Shown here one piece after another: positions 46,176-55,560 of a stretch of DNA of 64,000 nucleotides (position 1 is its first letter; each line of letters begins with the position of its first letter). The translations under genes were made by a program, and so were the position numbers. Source of the stretch: Ruegeria sp. THAF33 (GTDB lineage Bacteria; Pseudomonadota; Alphaproteobacteria; Rhodobacterales; Rhodobacteraceae); contig NZ_CP045384.1 in assembly GCF_009363615.1 (NCBI RefSeq), positions 3,036,501 to 3,100,500 of the forward strand. The letters are read 5' to 3'. A model generated the notes under the pieces. That model ran no database searches. It was not told the origin of the DNA and saw nothing but the letters and a program-made list of their open reading frames with translations.

Positions 46176-47047
46176 CGCGTGCCCCCATCCAAGGCCCGAT
46201 AAAGCCATAAAAGAGCCGCTTGTGCGCTGTCGCCCGTGTGGTGCAGGCCCAGTTGCCAGCCCGTCGCTCGGCACAGTTGCCTCAGCGCGTCCTTGCGGTG
46301 CGCCAGGCGTTCCAGATAACGGTCCCGCAGCTCGGCGGCCTTGAGCGTTTCGTGTCGGACAGACCCTCCGACGCTTTCGAAAATGGTGCGTCCGCGATAG
46401 GGAAACGACTCTTCACCCGGATCCAGCACTTGCAGAACCACGCCGCGCACGCCACGGTCGGCGGCTTTGGTCAGGGCAAGTTCAACCTCATCCATGGGGC
46501 CCAGAAAATCCGAGATGAACACGGCGCGGGCATGAGGGATCATGGCGCGGTGTTCGGGCGGGGCGTAATCCGCTTGATCATCCTCGGTCCAGGCCTGCGC
46601 CAGCCGGATGATCTGCGCATTGCCGCGCCGGGGCGGCAAGGTGGTGCCGGTCAGACCTACGCGTTCACCGCCGCGCACCAGAAGGATGGATGTCGCCAGC
46701 CCCAACAGCCGGGCGCGATCCGCCTTGGTCGGCAGGGTCTTGTCGGACGCAAACCGCATCGAAGCCCCCTGATCGACCCATAACATCACGGATTGCGCGA
46801 TCTGCCATTCCCGTTCACGTACGAACTGCTGATCCCCCCGCGCCGAGCGGCGGTGATCGATCATGCGACGGCTGTCGCCGACCTGCGCCGGGCGGTATTG
46901 CCAGAAATCATCCCCCATCCCGGACCGCCGTCGACCGTGGTCGCCCAGCAGAACGGTTCCGGCCAAGTGCTCGGCCCGCGCCAAGAGGGGCGGCAGCCGT
47001 GATGCCTCGGCTTCGGATCTCTCGCGAAGGGTCAGCTCGGCATTCAC
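46172..47047 (-). CDS. DUF58 domain protein
   Basis: A 291-residue cytoplasmic protein of the DUF58 family, which has a vWA-like fold and regularly accompanies MoxR ATPases. Visible family features are GRRRSGMGDDFWQYRPAQVGD, the RMIDHRRSAR segment and WVDQGASMRF, the last resembling a degenerate metal-ion-dependent adhesion site. It starts with GTG, overlapping the moxR stop by four bases (GTGA). It is presumed to be a partner or substrate adaptor of the MoxR ATPase. Confidence 0.88.
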   Translation of the reverse strand: MNAELTLRERSEAEASRLPPLLARAEHLAGTVLLGDHGRRRSGMGDDFWQYRPAQVGDSRRMIDHRRSARGDQQFVREREWQIAQSVMLWVDQGASMRFASDKTLPTKADRARLLGLATSILLVRGGERVGLTGTTLPPRRGNAQIIRLAQAWTEDDQADYAPPEHRAMIPHARAVFISDFLGPMDEVELALTKAADRGVRGVVLQVLDPGEESFPYRGRTIFESVGGSVRHETLKAAELRDRYLERLAHRKDALRQLCRATGWQLGLHHTGDSAQAALLWLYRALDGGTR

Positions 47048-48051
47048 GCCGCGGCCTCGGTCCGGATCAGCCCGACAGCGGTCGAGTCAATCAGCTCTGC
47101 AAGGCTGTCACCACGCGCCCTTGCCGCAAAGTTCAGTGCCATCCGGTGGCTGAGCACCGGGCGCGCCATATCCAGAACATCCTCGGCATTTGGTGCCAGG
47201 CGTCCCTGCAACATGGCACGCGCCCGCACCGTCATCATCAGCGCCTGCGCGGCACGGGGGCCCGGACCCCAGGCCACGGTTTCGGCAACCCGTTCGGACA
47301 CACCGGGTTCTTCGGGGCGGAAGGCCCGCACCAGATCAAGAATCAGTTCAACGACGGATTCTCCGACCGGCATCCGGCGCAACAAGACCTGCGCAGCCAG
47401 CAACTCTTCCTTGCTGAAAATCTGATGCGCCTCTTCCTCTTCAACCCCGGTCGTGGCCAGCAGAATATCCCGCTCGGTCTGACGGTCGGGATATTCGACG
47501 TCAATCTGCACCAGGAACCGGTCAAGCTGGGCTTCGGGCAGCGGATAAGTGCCTTCCTGCTCGATCGGGTTTTGCGTTGCCAGCACATGGAACGGCGTAC
47601 CCAATGAACGATCTTCACCTGCCACGGTAACGGTGCGTTCCTGCATCGCCTGCAACAGTGCCGATTGTGTCCGCGGGCTTGCCCGGTTTATTTCATCCGC
47701 CATTAACAACTGACAGAAGATCGGGCCGGGAATGAACCGGAAATGCCGGCTGCCATCGTCGGCAGTGTCCAGAACCTCGGACCCAAGAATATCGGCGGGC
47801 ATCAGGTCGGGCGTGAACTGAATGCGGCTGCCATGCAGGCCCATCACCGTCGACAGAGTCTCGACCAGGCGTGTCTTGCCCAAACCCGGCAGACCGATCA
47901 ACAGGGCATGGCCGCCGCACAAAAGTGCGGTCAGCGTCAGGTCCACGACCCTCTCCTGCCCGATGAAGCGGCGGGTGATCGAGGCCTTGGCCTCTTGCAG
48001 CTTGTTTTCCAGCGCTTCGATCTCGGCTACGAGGTCGGCAGGTTCGGTCAT
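47044..48051 (-). CDS. MoxR-family AAA+ ATPase
   Basis: A 335-residue chaperone-like AAA+ ATPase that works with vWA-domain partners in assembly of membrane or periplasmic complexes. Walker A is GLPGLGKT (about 56-63), Walker B is LLMADEINRASP, and the sensor-1 segment is VLATQNPIEQEGTYPLPEAQLDRF, all standard for MoxR. GGAAGGG precedes the ATG. It is first in a four-gene chain in which each junction overlaps by four bases, so the products are probably made in fixed proportion. The operon is divergent from the DUF1285 gene. Confidence 0.94.
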   Translation of the reverse strand: MTEPADLVAEIEALENKLQEAKASITRRFIGQERVVDLTLTALLCGGHALLIGLPGLGKTRLVETLSTVMGLHGSRIQFTPDLMPADILGSEVLDTADDGSRHFRFIPGPIFCQLLMADEINRASPRTQSALLQAMQERTVTVAGEDRSLGTPFHVLATQNPIEQEGTYPLPEAQLDRFLVQIDVEYPDRQTERDILLATTGVEEEEAHQIFSKEELLAAQVLLRRMPVGESVVELILDLVRAFRPEEPGVSERVAETVAWGPGPRAAQALMMTVRARAMLQGRLAPNAEDVLDMARPVLSHRMALNFAARARGDSLAELIDSTAVGLIRTEAAA

Positions 48052-48103
48052 GACTTTCCCTTCCGTGGACTATTATGATTGAAGTGTATCGCGCTGAGAG
48101 GAA

Positions 48104-48691
48104 ATGGCAAAAGCAATGAGCGGACAAAAACCTGTGAAACCGTCGCCAGATGGTCTGGCGGCATCGGTCAAAGCGGCCAAAACCAACGGTTTACCGCCCG
48201 TTCACCTCTGGAATCCTCCGTTTTGCGGCGATCTGGACATCAAGATCGCAAAAGATGGCACATGGAGTTATTTAGGCTCACCCATCAACCGTTTCGAGCT
48301 TGTGAAGCTTTTTTCCTCAATTCTTAAGAAGGAAGACGGCAAGTACTTCCTCGTCACCCCGGTCGAGAAGGTGGGAATCACTGTCGAAGACGCGCCGTTT
48401 GTCGCTGTGGATTTCGACCGGGACGGGGATGGAAAGAACCAGTCCTTGACCTTCACAACCCATGTTGGCGACCGGGCCGTGGCCGGAGTTGATCATCCGA
48501 TCCGGATTGTTATCGACCCTGAAACAGACGAACCCTCACCCTACATATTGATCCGCGACAACCTCGAAGCTCGGATAGACCGCAAAAGCTTTTACCGCCT
48601 CGTCGAGATCGGAACGCACCATGACGGCTGGTTCGGTGTTTGGTCAGGCGGGCAGTTCTTTGGCCTGATCCCCTCAGCCGACCTGAGCTGA
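48104..48691 (+). CDS. DUF1285 domain protein
   Basis: A 195-residue cytoplasmic protein matching DUF1285: LWNPPFCGDLDIKIAKDGTW at the start, LVKLFSSILKKEDGKYFLVTPVEKV, and DAPFVAVDF. Function unknown; structures of the family show two small beta-rich domains. An ATG four codons later is a possible alternative start. The last 18 bases overlap the end of the convergent EamA gene. It is divergent from the MoxR operon across a 52-base gap. Confidence 0.88.
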   Translation: MAKAMSGQKPVKPSPDGLAASVKAAKTNGLPPVHLWNPPFCGDLDIKIAKDGTWSYLGSPINRFELVKLFSSILKKEDGKYFLVTPVEKVGITVEDAPFVAVDFDRDGDGKNQSLTFTTHVGDRAVAGVDHPIRIVIDPETDEPSPYILIRDNLEARIDRKSFYRLVEIGTHHDGWFGVWSGGQFFGLIPSADLS

Positions 48692-49624
48692 CCGTGGCGC
48701 GCGATCCTGTGCCAGCACGACAGCCATTGCAACAATGCTCGCACCCAATGCCCGAGTCCAGTTCCATTCGTCCCCCAGCATCAGCATGATCAGCATCACG
48801 TAAAACGGGGCAACATTGATGTGGAAAGAGGCCAGCGCAACGCCCAGCTTACCGACGGAGGTGATGAAAAATACCTGGCTGAGACCCATGGAGATAAGCG
48901 CATAGATCATCAGCATGCCTGCCTGCTGCATGTCGAACGCAGTTGCAGGCATCACGTCCAGACCAAACTGCGCCGATCCGAAAACCAGCAGCGATGCCAT
49001 GGCCAGCCCTCCGACAAAGGTGATCGTGGTGCGCCCGGTCTGGCTCAGTTCGGCAAAATCCCGGGCGGTTGCCATGCTGGCCCAGCAAAATAGCACCGTT
49101 GATCCAACCGCACAGGCCGCGCCCAGACCCAACTGGGCCGGGGCCAAGGCGCTGGTGGCGATCAACCCGCCGACAATCGATACAGCTACGCCCAGCGCAA
49201 AATTCCACTTCAACCGGCGTGTGCCAGCAGCCAATTCAAGCAATGTGGCCACCAAAGGTGCGCAAGAGACGATGATTGCCACCGTCACCGGGTCGGTCAG
49301 CTTTTGCGCCAAGATCAACAGGAACATTCCCAACCCGATTCCAAGGCCGCCGACGGTCATTGCATGACCCCAGCGGGCTGAAACAACCCGGCGCGGCCCG
49401 TCCAGAATCACCCAGACCGGCACCATCACCAACACGGCCAGCGCCAGTCGCGCGGCCAACAGGGCGACGGGCGGCCATGTTTGCAACAGCACCTCGGCCG
49501 CCGGAAACCCGGCCGCCCATGTCAGCATCGAAGCCACGGCCAACCCGTTACCGGACAAGGCAGAATGCTGTCCCGTCGGCGCAGAAAGGCTGTTCCCGCG
49601 GACGGGGTCTGGGCTCATCGCCAT
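48674..49624 (-). CDS. EamA-family (DMT superfamily) transporter
   Basis: A 316-residue inner-membrane protein with about ten hydrophobic segments in two repeated halves (EamA repeats), as in RhtA/YdcZ-like metabolite exporters. The start at 49624 is chosen because GGAAGG lies ten bases upstream; an ATG two codons later is possible, and the long upstream extension in the same frame is rejected as hydrophilic and family-unlike. Substrate unknown. It is divergent from hyi and overlaps the DUF1285 gene end. Confidence 0.85.
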   Translation of the reverse strand: MAMSPDPVRGNSLSAPTGQHSALSGNGLAVASMLTWAAGFPAAEVLLQTWPPVALLAARLALAVLVMVPVWVILDGPRRVVSARWGHAMTVGGLGIGLGMFLLILAQKLTDPVTVAIIVSCAPLVATLLELAAGTRRLKWNFALGVAVSIVGGLIATSALAPAQLGLGAACAVGSTVLFCWASMATARDFAELSQTGRTTITFVGGLAMASLLVFGSAQFGLDVMPATAFDMQQAGMLMIYALISMGLSQVFFITSVGKLGVALASFHINVAPFYVMLIMLMLGDEWNWTRALGASIVAMAVVLAQDRAPRSAQVG

Positions 49625-49800
49625 CGTTTTCAAACCTTCCATTGGCACGGCGTCAGAAAATTGATTCGCCGCAATGCAGGAAGCGTTTCCGATTTCATCG
49701 GGTCGATCTGGTCGAATTTCGACAAACTGTCGTTTTCTGTCACTTTCACAGAAATCAACGCGCGGATAAGGTCGGGCCACCAGAAATCCATGGGCCGCCT

Positions 49801-50556
49801 ATGCCAAAATTCGCCGCGAATATCTCATTGCTCTTTGCCGAACTTCCGTATCTGGATCGGTTTCAGGCAGCGGCAGATGCCGGGTTCCAGGCGGTCGAGA
49901 TCCTGTTTCCGTACGAACTTGCTGCAAAAGAAACCCGGCGTGCCTTGCTGGCCAACGGGCTCGAACTGGTTCTGATCAACGCGCCCCCGCCGAATTATAC
50001 CGGTGGCGCACCGGGTTATGCCGCCATCCCCGGCGGTGCGTCCCGGTTTCAGTCTGATATCCGCCGCGTTCTGCGCTACGCTCAGGTGCTGCGGCCGGGC
50101 TTCATTCATATAATGTCCGGATACGCAGCCGGGACGGATGCGTTGGACTGCTTCGTGCAAAACTTGCAGTGGGCCGCCGATTTCGCACCGCAGCAGACAT
50201 TTACGATCGAACCCCTCAATCCGATGTCCCAACCCGGCTATTTCCTGAACGACTATAATCTGGCGACCGAGGTACTGGGCCGCGTGGATCGCCCGAATGT
50301 CGGTCTGCAATATGACAGTTTTCACGCACATATGATCCACGGCGACGCGCTGGCCGTCTGGGAGCGTTTTCACCCCAGTGTTGTCCACGCCCAGATTGGG
50401 GCCGCCCCCGAACGTTCTGAACCGGGACGCGGGCCTACGGATTTCGCGCAGCTTTTCGCGGCAATGGATGATGCTGGTTACAGCGGTTGGGTCAGCGCCG
50501 AATACGCGCCTTCGACGGCTCGAACGGATGCGACCCTGGCTTGGATGCGACGTTAA
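49801..50556 (+). CDS. hyi: Hydroxypyruvate isomerase family protein
   Basis: A 251-residue TIM-barrel enzyme predicted to interconvert hydroxypyruvate and tartronate semialdehyde in glyoxylate metabolism. It starts MPKFAANISLLFAELPYLDRF and has AGFQAVEILFPYE, NAPPPNY, TIEPLNP, the QYDSFHAHMIHGD metal-site region and VSAEYAPS, the expected order of metal-binding acids and histidines. The ribosome binding site is weak. No gcl or glxR lies next to it, so a role in another sugar-acid pathway is possible. Confidence 0.87.
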   Translation: MPKFAANISLLFAELPYLDRFQAAADAGFQAVEILFPYELAAKETRRALLANGLELVLINAPPPNYTGGAPGYAAIPGGASRFQSDIRRVLRYAQVLRPGFIHIMSGYAAGTDALDCFVQNLQWAADFAPQQTFTIEPLNPMSQPGYFLNDYNLATEVLGRVDRPNVGLQYDSFHAHMIHGDALAVWERFHPSVVHAQIGAAPERSEPGRGPTDFAQLFAAMDDAGYSGWVSAEYAPSTARTDATLAWMRR

Positions 50557-50630
50557 CGACGTTCATTAGTCTGGAATTCGCTGCCCGAAAGGCGCACATA
50601 TCGGGCAAGCCGTTTTCGAGGATGCCCGAT

Positions 50631-50861
50631 ATGATTCCTGCCCGCTTTGCCCATGCCATCTTTGGACTGATCATGTCAGGACTGATGTCGTGCATTGTCA
50701 CCGGGATCGCTACGGTCAAGGCAGTGGGGTTCCATCCTGAAACGCTTGGTGACTGGATGGCGTCCTGGGCCTTTTGCTGGCCCATCGCGTTCACGGTGAT
50801 CCTGGTCCTAGGACCTTCGGTTAAACGTATGGTCGAAGGGTGGGTCAGGCCACAGAGCTGA
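50631..50861 (+). CDS. DUF2798 small membrane protein
   Basis: A 76-residue inner-membrane protein with two hydrophobic segments (FGLIMSGLMSCIVTGIATV and WAFCWPIAFTVILVLGPSV) and the ARFAHAIFG and RMVEGWV ends characteristic of DUF2798. The ATG at 50631 has GAGG nine bases upstream; an ATG three codons earlier overlaps that site. Function unknown. It is convergent with polA. Confidence 0.85.
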   Translation: MIPARFAHAIFGLIMSGLMSCIVTGIATVKAVGFHPETLGDWMASWAFCWPIAFTVILVLGPSVKRMVEGWVRPQS

Positions 50862-50881
50862 CCCGGAAGGCTGACCTGGTG

Positions 50882-53680
50882 CTAGTGCGCCTCGGCCCAG
50901 TTCGCACCCTGGCCAGCATCCACGCTCAGCTTCACATCCAGTTTCACCGCCGGGTCCGAGGCACCCTCCATCACCTCGCGCGCCACGTCGATCAGCGGAT
51001 CCACGGAATCCTCGGCGACTTCGAACAACAGTTCGTCATGGACCTGCAACAGCATCTTGGCGGGCAGCCCGTTGATCGCACCCGGCATCCGCACCATCGC
51101 GCGCCGGATCACATCCGCCGCCGTGCCCTGAATCGGCGCGTTGATCGCCGCCCGGCGCGAGAATCCTGCATGCGGCCCCTTGGCGTTGATTTCGGGCGTG
51201 TGGATCTTGCGCCCGAACAGAGTTTGGACATAGCCGTGCTCTTTGGCAAATGCCACCGTGTCATCCATATACTGGCGAATGCCCGGAAAGCGTTCGAAAT
51301 AGCGGTCGATGAAACCCTGTGCCTCGGCCCGCGGGATGCGCAGGTTGCGCGCCAGTCCGAAGCCCGAGATGCCATAGATCACACCAAAGTTGATCGCCTT
51401 GGCCTGACGGCGGATGTCCGGCGTCATCTCGTCCAGCGGCACGTCGAACATTTCCGACGCGGTCATGGCGTGGATGTCCAGCCCGTCGGCAAAGGCCTGT
51501 TTCAGGGTCGAAATGTCGGCGATATGCGCCAGGATGCGCAGCTCGATCTGGCTGTAGTCGAGGCTGACCAGAACATTGCCCGGCTCGGCGACAAAGGCCT
51601 CGCGGATGCGGCGGCCCTCCTCGGTGCGCACGGGGATATTCTGCAAATTGGGGTCGGTCGAGGCCAGACGCCCGGTATTCGCCCCGGTGATGGCATAAGA
51701 CGTGTGCACCCGGCCCGTGTCGGGGTTGATATGGGTCTGAAGCGCGTCGGTATAGGTTGATTTCAGCTTGGACAACTGGCGCCAATCCAGCACCCTGCGC
51801 GGCAGTTCATGCTCGGTCGCCAGATCTTCCAAAATATCAGCCCCGGTCGAGTACTTGCCGGTCTTGCCCTTCTTGCCACCTTCCAGGCCCATCTTGTCGA
51901 ACAGGATCTCACCCAACTGCGCGGGTGAGCCGACATTGAAGTTCTCACCCGCCAACTCGTGGATTTCAGCCTCTAAACCGGCCATTTTCTGGGCAAAGGC
52001 GTTCGACATACGGCTCAGCACGTCGCGGTCGACCTTGATGCCATGCATCTCCATCTCGGCCAGAACCGGCACAAGTGGTCGTTCGAGCGTCTCGTAGACA
52101 GTCGTCACCTGCACCCGGTGGAGCTGCGGTTTGAACAGTTGCCACAGGCGCAGCGTTATATCCGCATCCTCGGCGGCATAGGCGGTGGCCTCGTCGATCG
52201 GCACCTTGTCGAAGGTGATCGCAGATTTGCCTGACCCCAGCAGCGGCTTTATCGGGATCGGCGTATGGCCGAGATACCGTTCCGAGAGCGTATCCATGCC
52301 GTGCCCATGCTCACCGCCATGCATGGCATAGGACATCAGCATCGTATCATCGATCGGGGCCACATCGATACCGTGACGCCGGAAAATCTTGGCATCGTAT
52401 TTCATGTTCTGCCCGATTTTGATGATCGAGGGGTCCTCAAGCACCGGCTTCAGCAGCGTCAGCGCCTCATCCAGAGGCATTTGCCCTTCAGCCAGCGCGT
52501 CCGACCCGAACAGATCATCCGCCGCACCATCACGGTGGGTCAGCGGGATGTAACAGGCTTCGCCAGCCTCGACACACAGCGAAATACCGACCAGATCGGC
52601 GATCATTTCATTCAGACCGGTGGTTTCGGTATCAACAGCGATCCAGCCTCGTTCATGGGCCTGATCGATCCATTTTTGCAAAGCCGCTGCATCACGGACA
52701 CATTCATACTTTGCCGCGTCAAACGGGATCGTCTCGGCCTCAACTTCCTTGGCCGCAGGCGCCGGAGCGTCGGCGATGGCCGGTGCTTCGGCCCCCAGCT
52801 TGTCGGCGATCCGTTTGGTCAGTGTGCGGAATTCCATATCCGCCAGAAAACCCAGCAGGGTCTCTGCATCGGGCTCTCTCACTTCAAGGTCATCCAGCGT
52901 GAAATCCAGCGGTGTGTTCTCGTCCAGCTGTACCAGTTTCTTCGACAGTTCGATCTGATCGCGCTTTTCGATCAGGGTCTGCCGGCGCTTGGGCTGTTTG
53001 ATTTCCTCGGCCCGGTCCAGCAGTGTTTCCAGATCACCGTATTCCTTGATCAACAGCGCCGCCGTCTTGACCCCGATTCCCGGAGCACCCGGCACATTGT
53101 CAACGGAATCCCCCGCCAGCGCCTGAACATCCACAACGCGCTCAGGAGCAACTCCAAACTTCTCGATCACCCCGTCCCGGTCGATACGCTTGTTCTTCAT
53201 CGCATCCAGCATCTCGACACCGTCACCGACCAACTGCATCAGATCCTTGTCGGAACTTACGATGGTCACGCGGCCCCCAGCCTCGCGCGCCTGCACGGTC
53301 AGGGTGGCGATGATGTCGTCGGCCTCATAGCCTTCGAGTTCCTTGCAGGCGATATTGAACGCCTTTGTCGCCTCGCGGGTCAGTGGAATTTGCGGGCGCA
53401 GGTCCTCGGGCATCGCTTCGCGGTTGGCCTTGTACAGGTCGTACAGATCATTCCGGAATGTGTGCGACCCCTTGTCGAAAATCACCGCCACATGGGTTGG
53501 CGCATCCGGCCCGGTGTTCCCTTCGACATATTTCTGAAGCATGTTGCAGAACCCGGACACCGCCCCAATCGGCAGACCATCCGACTTGCGGGTTAGCGGA
53601 GGCAGCGCGTGATAGGCCCTGAAAATAAAGGCCGATCCGTCGATCAGATGCAGGTGACATCCTTTTCCGAAATTGCTCAT
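50882..53680 (-). CDS. polA: DNA polymerase I
   Basis: Repairs DNA and matures lagging strands. 932 residues with all three activities: the 5'-3' nuclease domain (about 1-290; SSDKDLMQLV, GDSVDNVPGAPGIGVKTA), a 3'-5' exonuclease domain with the proofreading acids intact (DTETTGLNEM) and the family A polymerase domain with motif A SLDYSQIELRIL, motif B RRQAKAINFGVIYG and motif C QVHDELLFEV. It is expressed alone. I see no LexA box upstream. Confidence 0.97.
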   Translation of the reverse strand: MSNFGKGCHLHLIDGSAFIFRAYHALPPLTRKSDGLPIGAVSGFCNMLQKYVEGNTGPDAPTHVAVIFDKGSHTFRNDLYDLYKANREAMPEDLRPQIPLTREATKAFNIACKELEGYEADDIIATLTVQAREAGGRVTIVSSDKDLMQLVGDGVEMLDAMKNKRIDRDGVIEKFGVAPERVVDVQALAGDSVDNVPGAPGIGVKTAALLIKEYGDLETLLDRAEEIKQPKRRQTLIEKRDQIELSKKLVQLDENTPLDFTLDDLEVREPDAETLLGFLADMEFRTLTKRIADKLGAEAPAIADAPAPAAKEVEAETIPFDAAKYECVRDAAALQKWIDQAHERGWIAVDTETTGLNEMIADLVGISLCVEAGEACYIPLTHRDGAADDLFGSDALAEGQMPLDEALTLLKPVLEDPSIIKIGQNMKYDAKIFRRHGIDVAPIDDTMLMSYAMHGGEHGHGMDTLSERYLGHTPIPIKPLLGSGKSAITFDKVPIDEATAYAAEDADITLRLWQLFKPQLHRVQVTTVYETLERPLVPVLAEMEMHGIKVDRDVLSRMSNAFAQKMAGLEAEIHELAGENFNVGSPAQLGEILFDKMGLEGGKKGKTGKYSTGADILEDLATEHELPRRVLDWRQLSKLKSTYTDALQTHINPDTGRVHTSYAITGANTGRLASTDPNLQNIPVRTEEGRRIREAFVAEPGNVLVSLDYSQIELRILAHIADISTLKQAFADGLDIHAMTASEMFDVPLDEMTPDIRRQAKAINFGVIYGISGFGLARNLRIPRAEAQGFIDRYFERFPGIRQYMDDTVAFAKEHGYVQTLFGRKIHTPEINAKGPHAGFSRRAAINAPIQGTAADVIRRAMVRMPGAINGLPAKMLLQVHDELLFEVAEDSVDPLIDVAREVMEGASDPAVKLDVKLSVDAGQGANWAEAH

Positions 53681-53750
53681 GCGCGCGCTCCCTGTCGGTC
53701 AGGGATGGTTCTGCCACAGGGTCACGCGGGTGACCAGCCAAGAACGCAGC

Positions 53751-54221
53751 CTAACCGCCAAACAATCCCGAGAAGACGTCAGAGAAACTGTTCAGCAAAG
53801 CCATGATCACCAACACCCCCAGCAACGCAAAAAACGCAAAGGCAAAGAACTGGAACAGGATTGCCCCCGTACCTATAACCATTCCGGCGATGGCAGGGCG
53901 CCGCTTTTCGTGACGCAGGATGCCAACAGCTGATATGACAATCGCAAGCCCGCCAAGCATGGCGACACCGATCCGCAGGAAATCATCCAGATCGCGGGCG
54001 CGGGCAACGGGCTCGGGTTGTTCCATCCCCGCGGCGGCCCTCAGTGTCGATTTGCCGATTTCGGCCGCCAGTTCGCCCAGCGACACACCCGCAGTCTGCT
54101 GAGGTGCAAAGGGCCCCGCCCAGAATACGAACAACGCAGCAAACAACGCCAAAGATGCGATGCAGAACCCAACCCAGCCGAAAACCGGGTTAACATTGTC
54201 AGTGGCCGAAATTCCGGTCAT
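53751..54221 (-). CDS. Unidentified small integral membrane protein
   Basis: A 156-residue inner-membrane protein with three hydrophobic stretches (WVGFCIASLALFAALFVFWA; IGVAMLGGLAIVISAVGIL; GMVIGTGAILFQFFAFAFF running into LLGVLVIMALL). Between the first and second is a soluble loop containing VSLGELAAEIGKS. The ATG at 54221 has GGGA six bases upstream; an in-frame start 32 codons earlier is less likely. I do not recognise a family. It lies between polA and a zf-CHCC gene, all on the same strand. Confidence 0.75.
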   Translation of the reverse strand: MTGISATDNVNPVFGWVGFCIASLALFAALFVFWAGPFAPQQTAGVSLGELAAEIGKSTLRAAAGMEQPEPVARARDLDDFLRIGVAMLGGLAIVISAVGILRHEKRRPAIAGMVIGTGAILFQFFAFAFFALLGVLVIMALLNSFSDVFSGLFGG

Positions 54222-54303
54222 CACGTATCCCTGCTTTGGTTGCGCCAAAGCACTAACATGAAAACCGAGGCAAGATTTGGGCAAAACCCGGCTGGTCGGG
54301 CAA

Positions 54304-54519
54304 TCAGCCCTGTTCACGGCCCTTCAGCACATATTTGCAGTCGCAATACGGGCATTCGACCCAGCCTGTATCCTCGGGGATTTGCAGCCAGACGCGCGGA
54401 TGGCCCAATGCGCCTTCGCCGCCGTCACAGGCGACACGGGCGGTTTCGACGATCTTGGTTTCCGGCGCTTCGATGGTCACGGCTGGCGATCCTTCTTCGG
54501 TTGTCGGCCTCGCGGGCAT
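54304..54519 (-). CDS. zf-CHCC zinc-finger protein
   Basis: A 71-residue protein whose C-terminal half carries the C-x8-H-x15-C-x2-C zinc site (Cys31, His40, Cys56, Cys59) of the zf-CHCC family, in [15 protein letters not shown] and [12 protein letters not shown]. The mitochondrial relative is the complex I subunit NDUFS6; in alphaproteobacteria the protein is taken to be an accessory complex I subunit or assembly factor. Too short for much else. No complex I genes are in the window. Confidence 0.9.
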   Translation of the reverse strand: MPARPTTEEGSPAVTIEAPETKIVETARVACDGGEGALGHPRVWLQIPEDTGWVECPYCDCKYVLKGREQG

Positions 54520-54534
54520 GTATTAGGTGCGTTT

Positions 54535-55560
54535 ATGAGCGATGAGCAATCCGGGGGCAAGAGCCACATGAGCGATGCGGCAATCGGGATCGAAGGTCTG
54601 CGCAAGACCTATCGAGGCGGCAAGGGTCAGCCTGAGAAACACGCGTTGAAAGGCATTGATTTGACTGTTCCCAGGGGTTCGGTTTTCGGGCTGCTGGGCC
54701 CGAACGGCGCCGGGAAATCGACCCTGATCAATATTCTCGCCGGGTTGGTGGTGAAGTCTTCGGGCCGTGTATCGATCTGGGGTTTCGACCAGGATCAGAA
54801 TCCGCGGCAGTCCCGCGCCGCGATTGGTGTGATGCCGCAAGAGCTGAACCTTGACCCGTTTTTCACCCCGCGGGGCGCCTTGGAAGTACAGGCAGGCCTG
54901 TACGGCGTTCCGAAATCCGAACGGCGCAGCGACGAGATCCTTGAACTGGTCGGCCTCAGCGACAAGGCCGAGGCCTATGCCCGCACGCTGTCGGGCGGGA
55001 TGCGGCGGCGACTGCTGCTGGCCAAGGCGCTGGTGCATCACCCCAGAATCCTGGTGCTGGACGAACCCACGGCAGGCGTGGATATCGAACTGCGCCAGAT
55101 GCTGTGGGCCAATGTACGCAAGCTGAACCAGCAGGGCATGACCATCATCCTGACCACCCACTATCTGGAAGAAGCGCAGGAGATGTGCGACGAAATCGCC
55201 ATCATCAACCACGGTGAAAAGATCACTCAGGACAGTACCGCCAACCTGCTGGGCCGCATGGACAGCCGGACCATGGTCATTGTGCCGGACACCCCGGTGG
55301 TCGACCTGCCGGTGACCGAAGGCGTCGAGGCCAGCTTACGCGAAGACGGCAGCCTGATACTGCAATATCGCAGCGCCCGGACCAGCGCCGAGCAGGTTCT
55401 GGAATCCGTCCGGGCGGCGGGCATCCGCATCCGCGACGTGCGCACCGAAGAGGCCGATCTCGAGGATGTGTTCCTGGCCCTGACCTCCTCGCGGACCGAC
55501 GATGCTCCGGCCGACGATCAGGACCAGCCGCGCCGGGGCCTGCACCGGGTCAAGCTCTAA
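54535..55560 (+). CDS. ABC-2 type transporter ATP-binding protein (orphan)
   Basis: A 341-residue ABC ATPase of the CcmA/NodI-like exporter class: Walker A LLGPNGAGKST, signature LSGGMRRRLLLAKAL, Walker B ILVLDEPTAGVD and the switch His in TTHYLEEAQ, with a C-terminal extension of about 110 residues. The ATG at 54535 has AGGTG six bases upstream; another at 54568 is possible. No ABC-2 permease gene lies on either side: the left neighbours are divergent and the right neighbour is convergent, sharing CTAA at the stops. The partner permease must be encoded elsewhere. Confidence 0.9.
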   Translation: MSDEQSGGKSHMSDAAIGIEGLRKTYRGGKGQPEKHALKGIDLTVPRGSVFGLLGPNGAGKSTLINILAGLVVKSSGRVSIWGFDQDQNPRQSRAAIGVMPQELNLDPFFTPRGALEVQAGLYGVPKSERRSDEILELVGLSDKAEAYARTLSGGMRRRLLLAKALVHHPRILVLDEPTAGVDIELRQMLWANVRKLNQQGMTIILTTHYLEEAQEMCDEIAIINHGEKITQDSTANLLGRMDSRTMVIVPDTPVVDLPVTEGVEASLREDGSLILQYRSARTSAEQVLESVRAAGIRIRDVRTEEADLEDVFLALTSSRTDDAPADDQDQPRRGLHRVKL

